In this document: one piece after another, positions 21,461-33,328 of the stretch | How the letters are laid out: every line of letters begins with the position of its first letter | Numbering within the stretch: position 1 is the first letter of the stretch | Source: Leptoclinus maculatus | Lineage: Eukaryota > Chordata > Actinopteri > Perciformes > Stichaeidae | DNA length: 64,000 bases | Assembly: GCA_032191485.1 (NCBI GenBank) | Contig: JAVDOI010000040.1 | Coordinates: forward strand, 124,001-188,000 | Reading direction: 5' to 3' | Translations under genes and position numbers: made by a program | The notes under the pieces: model-generated | Databases searched by the model: none | What the model was told of the DNA's origin: nothing | What the model saw: the letters and a program-made list of their open reading frames with translations, nothing else

Positions 21461-21929
21461 GAGATACTTGAACTCTGTAATTTGGGGCAGCCACTCACTC
21501 CCACCCAAGGGTGAGCAATCCTCCACTTTCTGGTTGAGAACCACGGCTTCGTAATTGTAGGTGCTAACTGTAATCCTGACCGTTTCACACTCGACTGCAA
21601 ACTGTCCCAGTGCGTGCTGAAGGTCACGGCCTGATGAAGCCAATAGATCAACATCATCTGCAAAGAGCAGAGAAGCAATTCTGAGGACCCCCACCTGCAC
21701 CTCGAGTTGTGTTGGTCGGGATCCGGAATTCCGCAAACGGCTCATTCCACCATTTGACAATACCCCCAGTCAGGGACAGCAGTTCTCCTCCCTTGTAGGT
21801 GCCGAATCTCATCCAAACCGCTTCACACTTGACTGAAAACTGCCCCTTGTGTGCTGCTCCTGACTAGTCTTATTGTTTGCCAGAACTTCGTTGAGACCAA
21901 CCAGAAGTCCTTCTCGATAGCTTTCCCCC
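21461..21929 (-). pseudogene. LINE RT remnant, unit 17
   Basis: FADD; same ECETV and QVGVL variants as unit 16. Confidence 0.75.
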
Positions 21930-22168
21930 TAAACCAACGTGTGGTAGGAATATCGAATATCGCATTTCATGGACAAATGATTTTAAATAATAGTATCTTG
22001 GTAGTGATGAATTTGCCATTCTGATGTGCAACCTTTCATGCACATTCATGCATGCTGAGGTAGGTGATCATATCGTCAATGTGAAGCTGTCTCTGACAGC
22101 AGGAACAAGTTCGATGTGTATCGTCTCTGTGTTAAATGGCTGTTGTCTTACTAGCAGCTGGTAGAAAA

Positions 22169-22240
22169 CTCCCCGTCAGGGAATTGAACCCTGGTCTTCT
22201 GCGTGACAAGCAGAGATACTGTCCACTATACTAACGAGGA
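22169..22240 (-). tRNA. tRNA-Asp-GTC: tRNA-Asp(GTC), unit 17
   Basis: G57 is A (TTCAATT); a purine is kept, so the B box is probably still functional. Confidence 0.9.
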
Positions 22241-22479
22241 CTGCACTAATAGCATTTTTGGCTAGTGAAAAAAAAGCGTTGCTGTTCCGGAATTTAAAGG
22301 GAATTCTTAGAGCTATACAGGGGCGGCTTTAAGTGTAGTAGACATTCACTGTCACTCAATGACACAGCAGCTGTCACTGAATCCGTTCAGAAATCATGTT
22401 GTCTGGCATCTGAAATGTTTGCAGTCAAGTGTGAATGGTGCATTGAGCCAGGGCACGTGCGTAAAAGTCATTTTCAGCA

Positions 22480-22552
22480 ATTTCTGTAGTGTAGTGGTTA
22501 TCACGTTCGCCTAACACGCGAAAGGTCCCCCGTTCGAAACTGGGTGGAAAAA
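22480..22552 (+). tRNA. tRNA-Val-AAC: tRNA-Val(AAC), unit 18, terminal pair lost
   Basis: Starts ATTTCTG and ends TGGAAAA: A1·A72 is unpaired, with wobbles at 6-67 and 7-66. A T6 terminator follows. Confidence 0.65.
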
Positions 22553-22555
22553 CTA

Positions 22556-22561
22556 TTTTTT
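22556..22561 (+). terminator. T6 after tRNA-Val of unit 18
   Basis: The usual ATTGTTTG is ATTTTTTG here, giving a strong Pol III stop signal, although the Val gene before it has a broken first acceptor pair. Confidence 0.65.
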
Positions 22562-22732
22562 GTTCCTGCTTACTCCACACAATAAAATTCTACTTAGTGG
22601 AATTGTCAGAAACTGGATAATAAGTACAACTGCCCCAGGGTTAGCTTTTCCTCCACACAATCAAAGTCTTCTGAGTTGCGTTCCCAGCAAACTGGATCAA
22701 AAGAAGCACTGTGTGAATAATGTTTTCTCTCA

Positions 22733-23201
22733 GAGATACTTGAACTCTGTAATTTGGGGCAGCCACTCACTCCCACCCAAGGGTGAGCAATCCTCCACTT
22801 TCTGGTTGAGAACCACGGCTTCGTAATTGTAGGTGCTAACTGTAATCCTGACCGCTTCACACTCGACTGCAAACTGTCCCAGTGCCTGCTGAAGGTCACG
22901 GCCTGATGAAGCCAATAGATCAACATCATCTGCAAAGAGCAGAGAAGCAATTCTGAGGACCCCCAGCTGCACCTCAAGTTGTGTTGGTCGGGATCCGGAA
23001 TTCCGCAAACGGCTCATTCCACCATTTGACAATACCCCCAGTCAGGGACAGCAGTTCTCCTCCCTTGTAGGTGCCGAATCTCATCCAAACCGCTTCACAC
23101 TTGACTGAAAACTGCCCCTTGTGTGCTGCTCCTGACTAGTCTTATTGTTTGCCAGAACTTCGTTGAGACCAACCAGAAGTCCTTCTCGATAGCTTTCCCC
23201 C
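22733..23201 (-). pseudogene. LINE RT remnant, unit 18
   Basis: FADD, back to ECEAV. Confidence 0.75.
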
Positions 23202-23433
23202 TAAACCAACGTGTGGTAGGAATATCGCATTTCATGGACAAATGATTTTAAATAATAGTATCTTGGTAGTGATGAATTTTCCATTCTGATGTGCAACCTT
23301 TCATGCACATTCATGCATGCTGAGGTAGGTGATCATATTGTCAATGTGAAGCTGTCTCTGACAGCAGGAACAAGCTCGATGTGTATCGTCTCTGTGTTAA
23401 ATGGCTGTTGTCTTACTAGCAGCTGGTAGAAAA

Positions 23434-23505
23434 CTCCCCGTCAGGGAATCGAACCCTGGTCTTCTGCGTGACAAGCAGAGATACTGTCCACTATACTAAC
23501 GAGGA
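23434..23505 (-). tRNA. tRNA-Asp-GTC: tRNA-Asp(GTC), unit 18, consensus
   Basis: Consensus copy. Confidence 0.95.
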
Positions 23506-23744
23506 CTGCACTTGTAGCATTTTTGGCTAGTGAAAAAAAAGCGTCGCTGTTCCGGAATTTAAAGGGAATTCTTAGAGCTATACAGGGGCGGCTTTAAGTG
23601 TAGTAGACATTTACTGTCACTCAATGACACAGCAGCTGTCACTGAATCCATTCAGAAATCATGTTGTCTGGCATCTGAAATGTTTGCAGTCAAGTGTGAA
23701 TGGTGCATTGAGCCTGGGCACGTGCGCAAAGGTCATTTTCAGCA

Positions 23745-23817
23745 GTTTCCGTAGTGTAGTAGTTATCACGTTCGCCTAACACGCGAAAGGTCCCCCGTTT
23801 GAAACTGGGCGGAAACA
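23745..23817 (+). tRNA. tRNA-Val-AAC: tRNA-Val(AAC), unit 19, A and B boxes broken
   Basis: G18 is A (AGTAGTTA) and C56 is T (GTTTGAAAC), so both internal promoter boxes are hit. Probable pseudogene. Confidence 0.6.
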
Positions 23818-23997
23818 CTATTGTTTGTTCCTGCTTACTCCACACAATAAAATTCTACTTAGTGGAATTGTCAGAAACTGGATCATAAGTACAACTGCCC
23901 CAGGGTTAGCTTTTCCTCCACACAATCAAAGTCTTCTGAGTTGCGTTCCCAGCAAACTGGATCAAAAGAAGCACTGTGTGAATAATGTTTTCTCTCA

Positions 23998-24466
23998 GAG
24001 ATACTTGAACTCTGTAATTTAGGGCAGCCACTCACTCCCACCCAGGGGTGAGCAATCCTCCACTTTCTGGTTGAGAACCACGGCTTCGTAATTGTAGGTG
24101 CTAACTGTAATCCTGACCGCTTCACACTCGACTGCAAACTGTCCCAGTGCGTGCTGAAGGTCACGGCCTGATGAAGCCAATAGATTAACATCATCTGCAA
24201 AGAGCAGAGAAGCAATTCTGAGGACTTCCAGCTGCACCTCGAGTTGTGTTGGTCGGGATCTGGAATTCCGCAAACGGCTCATTCCACCATTTGACAATAC
24301 ACCCAGTCAGGGACAGCAGTTCTCCTCCCTTGTAGGTGCCGAATCTCATCCAAACCGCTTCACACTTGACTGAAAACTGCCCCTTGTGTGCTGCTCCTGA
24401 CTAGTCTTATTGTTTGCCAGAACTTCGCTGAGACCAACCAGAAGTCCTTCTCGATAGCTTTCCCCC
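23998..24466 (-). pseudogene. LINE RT remnant, unit 19, early stop
   Basis: FADDVN in place of FADDVD, and a stop after SEWLP removes the ITEFKYL end. Confidence 0.75.
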
Positions 24467-24698
24467 TAAACCAACGTGTGGTAGGAATATCGCATTTCAT
24501 GGACAAATGATTTTAAATAATAGTATCTTGGTAGTGATGAATTTTCCATTCTGATGTGCAACCTTTCATGCACATTCATGCATGCTGAGGTAGGTGATCA
24601 TATTGTCAATGTGAAGCTGTCTCTGACAGCAGGAACAAGCTCGATGTGTATCGTCTCTGTGTTAAATGGCTGTTGTCTTAGTAGCAGCTGGTAGAAAA

Positions 24699-24770
24699 CT
24701 CCTCGTCAGGGAATCGAACTCTGGTCTTCTGCGTGACAAGCAGAGATACTGTCCACTATACTAACGAGGA
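24699..24770 (-). tRNA. tRNA-Asp-GTC: tRNA-Asp(GTC), unit 19, T-stem mismatch
   Basis: G52 is A (A52·C62), while G69 is A, turning the acceptor U4·G69 wobble into a U-A pair. Confidence 0.84.
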
Positions 24771-25009
24771 CTGCACTAGTAGCATTTTTGGCTAGTGAAA
24801 AAAAAGCGGCGCTGTTCCGGAATTTAAAGGGAATTCTTAGAGCTATACAGGGGCGACTTTAAGTGTAGTAGACATTTACTGTCACTCAATGACACAGCAG
24901 CTGTCACTGAATCCATTCAGAAATCATGTTGTCTGGCATCTGAAATGTTTGCAGTCAAGTGTGAATGGTGCATTGAGCCTGGGCACGTGCGTAAAGGTCA
25001 TTTTCAGCA

Positions 25010-25082
25010 GTTTCCGTAGTGTAGTGGTTATCACGTTCGCCTAACATGCGAAAGGTCCCCCGTTCGAAACTGGGCAGAAACA
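25010..25082 (+). tRNA. tRNA-Val-AAC: tRNA-Val(AAC), unit 20, acceptor mismatch
   Basis: C6·A67 and C38 to T; B box intact, unlike its near-twin unit 19. Confidence 0.68.
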
Positions 25083-25262
25083 CTATTGTTTGTTCCTGCT
25101 TACTCCACACATTAAAATTCTACTTAGTGGAATTGTCAGAAACTGGATCATAAGTACAACTGCCCCAGGGTTAGCTTTTCCTCCACACAATCAAAGTCTT
25201 CTGAGTTGCGTTCCCAGCAAACTGGATCAAAAGAAGCACTGTGTGAATAATGTTTTCTCTCA

Positions 25263-25731
25263 GAGATACTTGAACTCTGTAATTTAGGGCAGCCACTCAC
25301 TCCCACCCAGGGGTGAGCAATCCTCCACTTTCTGGTTGAGAACCACGGCTTCGTAATTGTAGGTGCTAACTGTAATCCTGACCGCTTCACACTCGACTGC
25401 AAACTGTCCCAGTGCGTGCTGAAGGTCACGGCCTGATGAAGCCAATAGATTAACATCATCTGCAAAGAGCAGAGAAGCAATTCTGAGGACTTCCAGCTGC
25501 ACCTCGAGTTGTGTTGGTCGGGATCTGGAATTCCGCAAACGGCTCATTCCACCATTTGACAATACACCCAGTCAGGGACAGCAGTTCTCCTCCCTTGTAG
25601 GTGCCGAATCTCATCCAAACCGCTTCACACTTGACTGAAAACTGCCCCTTGTGTGCTGCTCCTGACTAGTCTTATTGTTTGCCAGAACTTCGCTGAGACC
25701 AACCAGAAGTCCTTCTCGATAGCTTTCCCCC
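25263..25731 (-). pseudogene. LINE RT remnant, unit 20, early stop
   Basis: Same FADDVN and early stop as unit 19. Confidence 0.75.
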
Positions 25732-25970
25732 TAAACCAATGTGTGGTAGGAATATCGAATATCGCATTTCATGGACAAATGATTTTAAATAATAGTATCT
25801 TGGTAGTGATGAATTTTCCATTCTGATGTGCAACCTTTCATGAACATTCATGCATGCTGAGGTAGGTGATCATATTGTCAATGTGAAGCTGTCTCTGACA
25901 GCAGGAACAAGTTCGATGTGTATCGTCTCTGTGTTAAATGGCTGTTGTCTTAGTAGCAGCTGGTAGAAAA

Positions 25971-26042
25971 CTCCCCGTCAGGGAATCGAACTCTGGTCTT
26001 CTGCGTGACAAGCAGAGATACTGTCCACTATACTAACGAGGA
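25971..26042 (-). tRNA. tRNA-Asp-GTC: tRNA-Asp(GTC), unit 20, T-stem mismatch
   Basis: A52·C62 only; position 69 is the usual G. Confidence 0.85.
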
Positions 26043-26281
26043 CAGAACTAGTAGCATTTTTGGCTAGTGAAAAAAAAGCGGCGCTGTTCCGGAATTTAAA
26101 GGGAATTCTTAGAGCTATACAGGGGCGGCTTTAAGTGTAGTAGACATTTACTGTCACTCAATGACACAGCAGCTGTCACTGAATCCATTCAGAAATCATG
26201 TTGTCTGGCATCTGAAATGTTTGCAGTCAAGTGTGAATGGTGCATTGAGCCTGGGCACGTGCGTAAAGGTCATTTTCAGCA

Positions 26282-26354
26282 GTTTCCGTAGTGTAGTGGT
26301 TATCACGTTCGCCTAACATGCGAAAGGTCCCCTGTTCGAAACTGGGCAGAAACA
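26282..26354 (+). tRNA. tRNA-Val-AAC: tRNA-Val(AAC), unit 21, acceptor and T-stem changes
   Basis: C6·A67, C38 to T, and U52·U62 in place of C52·U62. Confidence 0.66.
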
Positions 26355-26534
26355 CTATTGTTTGTTCCTGCTTACTCCACACATTAAAATTCTACTTAGT
26401 GGAATTGTCAGAAACTGGATCATAAGTACAACTGCCCCAGGGTTAGCTTTTCCTCCACACAATCAAAGTCTTCTGAGTTGCGTTCCCAGCAAACTGGATC
26501 AAAAGAAGCACTGTGTGAATAATGTTTTCTCTCA

Positions 26535-27003
26535 GAGATACTTGAACTCTGTAATTTGGGGCAGCCACTCACTCCCACCCAGGGGTGAGCAATCCTCCAC
26601 TTTCTGGTTGAGAACCACGGCTTCGTAATTGTAGGTGCTAACTGTAATCCTGACCGCTTCACACTCGACTGCAAACTGTCCCAGTGCGTGCTGAAGGTCA
26701 CGGCCTGATGAAGCCAATAGATCAACATCATCTGCAAAGAGCAGAGAAGCAATTCTGAGGACTTCCAGCTGCACCTCGAGTTGTGTTGGTCGGGATCTGG
26801 AATTCCGCAAACGGCTCATTCCACCATTTGACAATACCCCCAGTCAGGGACAGCAGTTCTCCTCCCTTGTACGTGCCGAATCTCATCCAAACCGCTTCAC
26901 ACTTGACTGAAAACTGCCCCTTGTGTGCTGCTCCTGACTAGTCTTATTGTTTGCCAGAACTTCGTTGAGACCAACCAGAAGTCCTTCTCGATAGCTTTCC
27001 CCC
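26535..27003 (-). pseudogene. LINE RT remnant, unit 21
   Basis: FADDVD and full 100 codons again. Confidence 0.75.
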
Positions 27004-27235
27004 TAAACCAACGTGTGGTAGGAATATCGCATTTCATGGACAAATGATTTTAAATAATAGTATCTTGGTAGTGATGAATTTTCCATTCTGATGTGCAACC
27101 TTTCATGCACATTCATGCATGCTGAGGTAGGTGATCATATTGTCAATGTGAAGCTGTCTCTGACAGCAGGAACAAGCTCGATGTGTATCGTCTCTGTGTT
27201 AAATGGCTGTTGTCTTAGTAGCAGCTGGTAGAAAA

Positions 27236-27307
27236 CTCCTCGTCAGGGAATCGAACTCTGGTCTTCTGCGTGACAAGCAGAGATACTGTCCACTATACTA
27301 ACGAGGA
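27236..27307 (-). tRNA. tRNA-Asp-GTC: tRNA-Asp(GTC), unit 21, T-stem mismatch
   Basis: A52·C62 with the U4-A69 pair, the same haplotype as unit 19. Confidence 0.84.
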
Positions 27308-27546
27308 CTGCACTAGTAGCATTTTTGGCTAGTGAAAAAAAAGCGGCGCTGTTCCGGAATTTAAAGGGAATTCTTAGAGCTATACAGGGGCGACTTTAAG
27401 TGTAGTAGACATTTACTGTCACTCAATGACACAGCAGCTGTCACTGAATCCATTCAGAAATCATGTTGTCTGGCATCTGAAATGTTTGCAGTCAAGTGTG
27501 AATGGTGCATTGAGCCTGGGCACGTGCGTAAAGGTCATTTTCAGCA

Positions 27547-27619
27547 GTTTCCGTAGTGTAGTGGTTATCACGTTCGCCTAACATGCGAAAGGTCCCCCGT
27601 TCGAAACTGGGCAGAAACA
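27547..27619 (+). tRNA. tRNA-Val-AAC: tRNA-Val(AAC), unit 22, acceptor mismatch
   Basis: C6·A67 and C38 to T. Confidence 0.68.
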
Positions 27620-27799
27620 CTATTGTTTGTTCCTGCTTACTCCACACATTAAAATTCTACTTAGTGGAATTGTCAGAAACTGGATCATAAGTACAACTGC
27701 CCCAGGGTTAGCTTTTCCTCCACACAATCAAAGTCTTCTGAGTTGCGTTCCCAGCAAACTGGATCAAAAGAAGCACTGTGTGAATAATGTTTTCTCTCA

Positions 27800-28268
27800 G
27801 AGATACTTGAACTCTGTAATTTGGGTCAGCCACTCACTCCCACCCAGGGGTGAGCAATCCTCCACTTTCTGGTTGAGAACCACGGCTTCGTAATTGTAGG
27901 TGCTAACTGTAATCCTGACCGCTTCACACTCGACTGCAAACTGTCCCAGTGCGTGCTGAAGGTCACGGCCTGATGAAGCCAATAGATCAACATCATCTGC
28001 AAAGAGCAGAGAAGCAATTCTGAGGACTTCCAGCTGCAACTCGAGTTGTGTTGGTCGGGATCTGGAATTCCGCAAACGGCTCATTCCACCATTTGACAAT
28101 ACCCCCAGTCAGGGACAGCAGTTCTCCTCCCTTGTACGTGCCGAATCTCATCCAAACCGCTTCACACTTGACTGAAAACTGCCCCTTGTGTGCTGCTCCT
28201 GACTAGTCTTATTGTTTGCCAGAACTTCGTTGAGACCAACCAGAAGTCCTTCTCGATAGCTTTCCCCC
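27800..28268 (-). pseudogene. LINE RT remnant, unit 22
   Basis: FADD; private changes QLELQ and SEWLT. Confidence 0.75.
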
Positions 28269-28500
28269 TAAACCAACGTGTGGTAGGAATATCGCATTTC
28301 ATGGACAAATGATTTTAAATAATAGTATCTTGGTAGTGATGAATTTTCCATTCTGATGTGCAACCTTTCATGCACATTCATGCATGCTGAGGTAGGTGAT
28401 CATATTGTCAATGTGAAGCTGTCTCTGACAGCAGGAACAAGTTCGATGTGTATCGTCTCTGTGTTAAATGGCTGTTGTCTTAGTAGCAGCTGGTAGAAAA

Positions 28501-28572
28501 CTCCCCGTCAGGGAATCGAACTCTGGTCTTCTGCGTGACAAGCAGAGATACTGTCCACTATACTAACGAGGA
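28501..28572 (-). tRNA. tRNA-Asp-GTC: tRNA-Asp(GTC), unit 22, T-stem mismatch
   Basis: A52·C62 with G69, the same haplotype as unit 20. Confidence 0.85.
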
Positions 28573-28811
28573 CTGCACTAGTAGCATTTTTGGCTAGTGA
28601 AAAAAAAGCGGCGCTGTTCCGGAATTTAAAGGGAATTCTTAGAGCTATACAGGGGCGACTTTAAGTGTAGTAGACATTTACTGTCACTCAATGACACAGC
28701 AGCTGTCACTGAATCCATTCAGAAATCATGTTGTCTGGCATCTGAAATGTTTGCAGTCAAGTGTGAATGGTGCATTGAGCCTGGGCACGTGCGTAAAGGT
28801 CATTTTCAGCA

Positions 28812-28884
28812 GTTTCCGTAGTGTAGTGGTTATCACGTTCGCCTAACATGCGAAAGGTCCCCCGTTCGAAACTGGGCAGAAACA
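28812..28884 (+). tRNA. tRNA-Val-AAC: tRNA-Val(AAC), unit 23, acceptor mismatch
   Basis: C6·A67 and C38 to T; last copy of the run of units 20-23 with ACATGCG. Confidence 0.68.
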
Positions 28885-29064
28885 CTATTGTTTGTTCCTG
28901 CTTACTCCACACATTAAAATTCTACTTAGTGGAATTGTCAGAAACTGGATCATAAGTACAACTGCCCCAGGGTTAGCTTTTCCTCCACACAATCAAAGTC
29001 TTCTGAGTTGCGTTCCCAGCAAACTGGATCAAAAGAAGCACTGTGTGAATAATGTTTTCTCTCA

Positions 29065-29533
29065 GAGATACTTGAACTCTGTAATTTGGGGCAGCCACTC
29101 ACTCCCATCCAGGGGTGAGCAATCCTCCACTTTCTGGTTGAGAACCACGGCTTCGTAATTGTAGGTGCTAACTGTAATCCTGACCACTTCACACTCGACT
29201 GCAAACTGTCCCAGTGCGTGCTGAAGGTCACGGCCTGATGAAGCCAATAGATCAACATCATCTGCAAAGAGCAGAGAAGCAATTCTGAGGACCCCCAGCT
29301 GCACCTCGAGTTGTGTTGGTCGGGATCTGGAATTCCGCAAACGGCTCATTCCACCATTTGACAATACCCCCAGTCAGGGACAGCAGTTCTCCTCCCTTGT
29401 AGGTGCCGAATCTCATCCAAACCGCTTCACACTTGACTGAAAACTGCCCCTTGTGTGCTGCTCCTGACTAGTCTTATTGTTTGCCAGAACTTCGTTGAGA
29501 CCAACCAGAAGTCCTTCTCGATAGCTTTCCCCC
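29065..29533 (-). pseudogene. LINE RT remnant, unit 23
   Basis: FADD; first copy with ECEVVR, the B-type residue; private SPLDG. Confidence 0.75.
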
Positions 29534-29765
29534 TAAACCAACGTGTGGTAGGAATATCGCATTTCATGGACAAATGATTTTAAATAATAGTATCTTGGTA
29601 GTGATGAATTTTCCATTCTGATGTGCAACCTTTCATGCACATTCATGCATGCTGAGGTAGGTGATCATATCGTCAATGTGAAGCTGTCTCTGACAGCAGG
29701 AACAAGTTCGATGTGTATCGTCTCTGTGTTAAATGGCTGTTGTCTTACTAGCAGCTGGTAGAAAA

Positions 29766-29837
29766 CTCCCCGTCAGGGAATCGAACCCTGGTCTTCTGCG
29801 TGACAAGCAGAGATACTGTCCACTATACTAACGAGGA
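29766..29837 (-). tRNA. tRNA-Asp-GTC: tRNA-Asp(GTC), unit 23, consensus
   Basis: Consensus copy; the A52 run ends here. Confidence 0.95.
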
Positions 29838-30076
29838 CTGCACTAGTAGCATTTTTGGCTAGTGAAAAAAAAGCGCCGCTGTTCCGGAATTTAAAGGGAA
29901 TTCTTAGAGCTATACAGGGGCGGCTTTAAGTGTAGTAGACATTTACTGTCACTCAATGACACAGCAGCTGTCACTGAATCCATTCAGAAATCATGTTGTC
30001 TGGCATCTGAAATGTTTGCAGTCAAGTGTGAATGGTGCATTGAGCCTGGGCACGTGCGTAAAGGTCATTTTCAGCA

Positions 30077-30149
30077 GTTTCCGTAGTGTAGTGGTTATCA
30101 CGTTCGCCTAACACGCGAAAGGTCCCCCGTTCGAAACTGGGCAGAAACA
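30077..30149 (+). tRNA. tRNA-Val-AAC: tRNA-Val(AAC), unit 24, B type
   Basis: C6·A67. First copy with the TATTAATTG trailer, which has no T-run longer than two nearby. Confidence 0.68.
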
Positions 30150-30329
30150 CTATTAATTGTTCCTGCTTACTCCACACATTAAAATTCTACTTAGTGGAAT
30201 TGTCAGAAACTGGATCATAAGAACAACTGCCCCAGGGTTAGCTTTTCCTCCACACAATCAAAGTCTTCTGAGTTGCGTTCCCAGCAAACTGGATCAAAAG
30301 AAGCACTGTGTGAATAATGTTTTCTCTCA

Positions 30330-30798
30330 GAGATACTTGAACTCTGTAATTTGGGGCAGCCACTCACTCCCACCCAGGGGTGAGCAATCCTCCACTTTCT
30401 GGTTGAGAACCACGGCTTCGTAATTGTAGGTGCTAACTGTAATCCTGACCACTTCACACTCGACTGCAAACTGTCCCAGTGCGTGCTGAAGGTCACGGCC
30501 TGATGAAGCCAATAGATCAACATCATCTGCAAAGAGCAGAGAAGCAATTCTGAGGACCCCCAGCTGCACCTCGAGTTGTGTTGGTCGGGATCTGGAATTC
30601 CGCAAACGGCACATTCCACCATTTGACAATACCCCAAGTCAGGGACAGCAGTTCTCCTCCCTTGTAGGTGCCGAATCTCATCCAAACCGCTTCACACTTG
30701 ACTGAAAACTGCCCCTTGTGTGCTGCTCCTGACTAGTCTTATTGTTTGCCAGAACTTCGTTGAGACCAACCAGAAGTCCTTCTCGATAGCTTTCCCCC
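30330..30798 (-). pseudogene. LINE RT remnant, unit 24
   Basis: FADD, ECEVVR; S to C before RLRNS. Confidence 0.75.
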
Positions 30799-31030
30799 TA
30801 AACCAACGTGTGGTAGGAATATCGCATTTCATGGACAAATGATTTTAAATAATAGTATCTTGGTAGTGATGAATTTTCCATTCTGATGTGCAACCTTTCA
30901 TGCACATTCATGCATGCTGAGGTAGGTGATCATATCGTCAATGTGAAGCTGTCTCTGACAGCAGGAACAAGTTCGATGTGTATCGTCTCTGTGTTAAATG
31001 GCTGTTGTCTTACTAGCAGCTGGTAGAAAA

Positions 31031-31102
31031 CTCCCCGTCAGGGAATCGAACCCTGGTCTTCTGCGTGACAAGCAGAGATACTGTCCACTATACTAACGAG
31101 GA
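31031..31102 (-). tRNA. tRNA-Asp-GTC: tRNA-Asp(GTC), unit 24, consensus
   Basis: Consensus copy. Confidence 0.95.
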
Positions 31103-31341
31103 CTGCACTAGTAGCATTTTTGGCTAGTGAAAAAAAAGCGCCGCTGTTCCGGAATTTAAAGGGAATTCTTAGAGCTATACAGGGGCGGCTTTAAGTGTAG
31201 TAGACATTTACTGTCACTCAATGACACAGCAGCTGTCACTGAATCCATTCAGAAATCATGTTGTCTGGCATCTGAAATGTTTGCAGTCAAGTGTGAATGG
31301 TGCATTGAGCCTGGGCACGTGCGTAAAGGTCATTTTCAGCA

Positions 31342-31414
31342 GTTTCCGTAGTGTAGTGGTTATCACGTTCGCCTAACACGCGAAAGGTCCCCCGTTCGAA
31401 ACTGGGCAGAAACA
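31342..31414 (+). tRNA. tRNA-Val-AAC: tRNA-Val(AAC), unit 25, B type
   Basis: C6·A67, TATTAATTG trailer; same as unit 24. Confidence 0.68.
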
Positions 31415-31594
31415 CTATTAATTGTTCCTGCTTACTCCACACATTAAAATTCTACTTAGTGGAATTGTCAGAAACTGGATCATAAGAACAACTGCCCCAG
31501 GGTTAGCTTTTCCTCCACACAATCAAAGTCTTCTGAGTTGCGTTCCCAGCAAACTGGATCAAAAGAAGCACTGTGTGAATAATGTTTTCTCTCA

Positions 31595-32063
31595 GAGATA
31601 CTTGAACTCTGTAATTTGGGGCAGCCACTCACTCCCACCCAGGGGTGAGCAATCCTCCACTTTCTGGTTGAGAACCACGGCTTCGTAATTGTAGGTGCTA
31701 ACTGTAATCCTGACCACTTCACACTCGACTGCAAACTGTCCCAGTGCGTGCTGAAGGTCACGGCCTGATGAAGCCAATAGATCAACATCATCTGCAAAGA
31801 GCAGAGAAGCAATTCTGAGGACCCCCAGCTGCACCTCGAGTTGTGTTGGTCGGGATCTGGAATTCCGCAAACGGCACATTCCACCATTTGACAATACCCC
31901 AAGTCAGGGACAGCAGTTCTCCTCCCTTGTAGGTGCCGAATCTCATCCAAACCGCTTCACACTTGACTGAAAACTGCCCCTTGTGTGCTGCTCCTGACTA
32001 GTCTTATTGTTTGCCAGAACTTCGTTGAGACCAACCAGAAGTCCTTCTCGATAGCTTTCCCCC
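31595..32063 (-). pseudogene. LINE RT remnant, unit 25
   Basis: Encoded sequence identical to unit 24. Confidence 0.75.
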
Positions 32064-32295
32064 TAAACCAACGTGTGGTAGGAATATCGCATTTCATGGA
32101 CAAATGATTTTAAATAATAGTATCTTGGTAGTGATGAATTTTCCATTCTGATGTGCAACCTTTCATGCACATTCATGCATGCTGAGGTAGGTGATCATAT
32201 CGTCAATGTGAAGCTGTCTCTGACAGCAGGAACAAGTTCGATGTGTATCGTCTCTGTGTTAAATGGCTGTTGTCTTACTAGCAGCTGGTAGAAAA

Positions 32296-32367
32296 CTCCC
32301 CGTCAGGGAATCGAACCCTGGTCTTCTGCGTGACAAGCAGAGATACTGTCCACTATACTAACGAGGA
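32296..32367 (-). tRNA. tRNA-Asp-GTC: tRNA-Asp(GTC), unit 25, consensus
   Basis: Consensus copy. Confidence 0.95.
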
Positions 32368-32606
32368 CTGCACTAGTAGCATTTTTGGCTAGTGAAAAAA
32401 AAGCGGCGCTGTTCCGGAATTTAAAGGGAATTCTTAGAGCTATACAGGGGCGGCTTTAAGTGTAGTAGACATTTACTGTCACTCAATGACACAGCAGCTG
32501 TCACTGAATCCATTCAGAAATCATGTTGTCTGGCATCTGAAATGTTTGCAGTCAAGTGTGAATGGTGCATTGAGCCTGGGCACGTGCGTAAAGGTCATTT
32601 TCAGCA

Positions 32607-32679
32607 GTTTCCGTAGTGTAGTGGTTATCACGTTCGCCTAACACGCGAAAGGTCCCCCGTTCGAAACTGGGCAGAAACA
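32607..32679 (+). tRNA. tRNA-Val-AAC: tRNA-Val(AAC), unit 26, B type
   Basis: C6·A67, TATTAATTG trailer. Confidence 0.68.
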
Positions 32680-32859
32680 CTATTAATTGTTCCTGCTTAC
32701 TCCACACATTAAAATTCTACTTAGTGGAATTGTCAGAAACTGGATCATAAGAACAACTGCCCCAGGGTTAGCTTTTCCTCCACACAATCAAAGTCTTCTG
32801 AGTTGCGTTCCCAGCAAACTGGATCAAAAGAAGCACTGTGTGAATAATGTTTTCTCTCA

Positions 32860-33328
32860 GAGATACTTGAACTCTGTAATTTGGGGCAGCCACTCACTCC
32901 CACCCAGGGGTGAGCAATCCTCCACTTTCTGGTTGAGAACCACGGCTTCGTAATTGTAGGTGCTAACTGTAATCCTGACCACTTCACACTCGACTGCAAA
33001 CTGTCCCAGTGCGTGCTGAAGGTCACGGCCTGATGAAGCCAATAGATCAACATCATCTGCAAAGAGCAGAGAAGCAATTCTGAGGACCCCCAGCTGCACC
33101 TCGAGTTGTGTTGGTCGGGATCTGGAATTCCGCAAACGGCTCATTCCACCATTTGACAATACCCCCAGTCAGGGACAGCAGTTCTCCTCCCTTGTAGGTG
33201 CCGAATCTCATCCAAACCGCTTCACACTTGACTGAAAACTGCCCCTTGTGTGCTGCTCCTGACTAGTCTTATTGTTTGCCAGAACTTCGTTGAGACCAAC
33301 CAGAAGTCCTTCTCGATAGCTTTCCCCC
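32860..33328 (-). pseudogene. LINE RT remnant, unit 26
   Basis: FADD, ECEVVR (B type). Confidence 0.75.
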
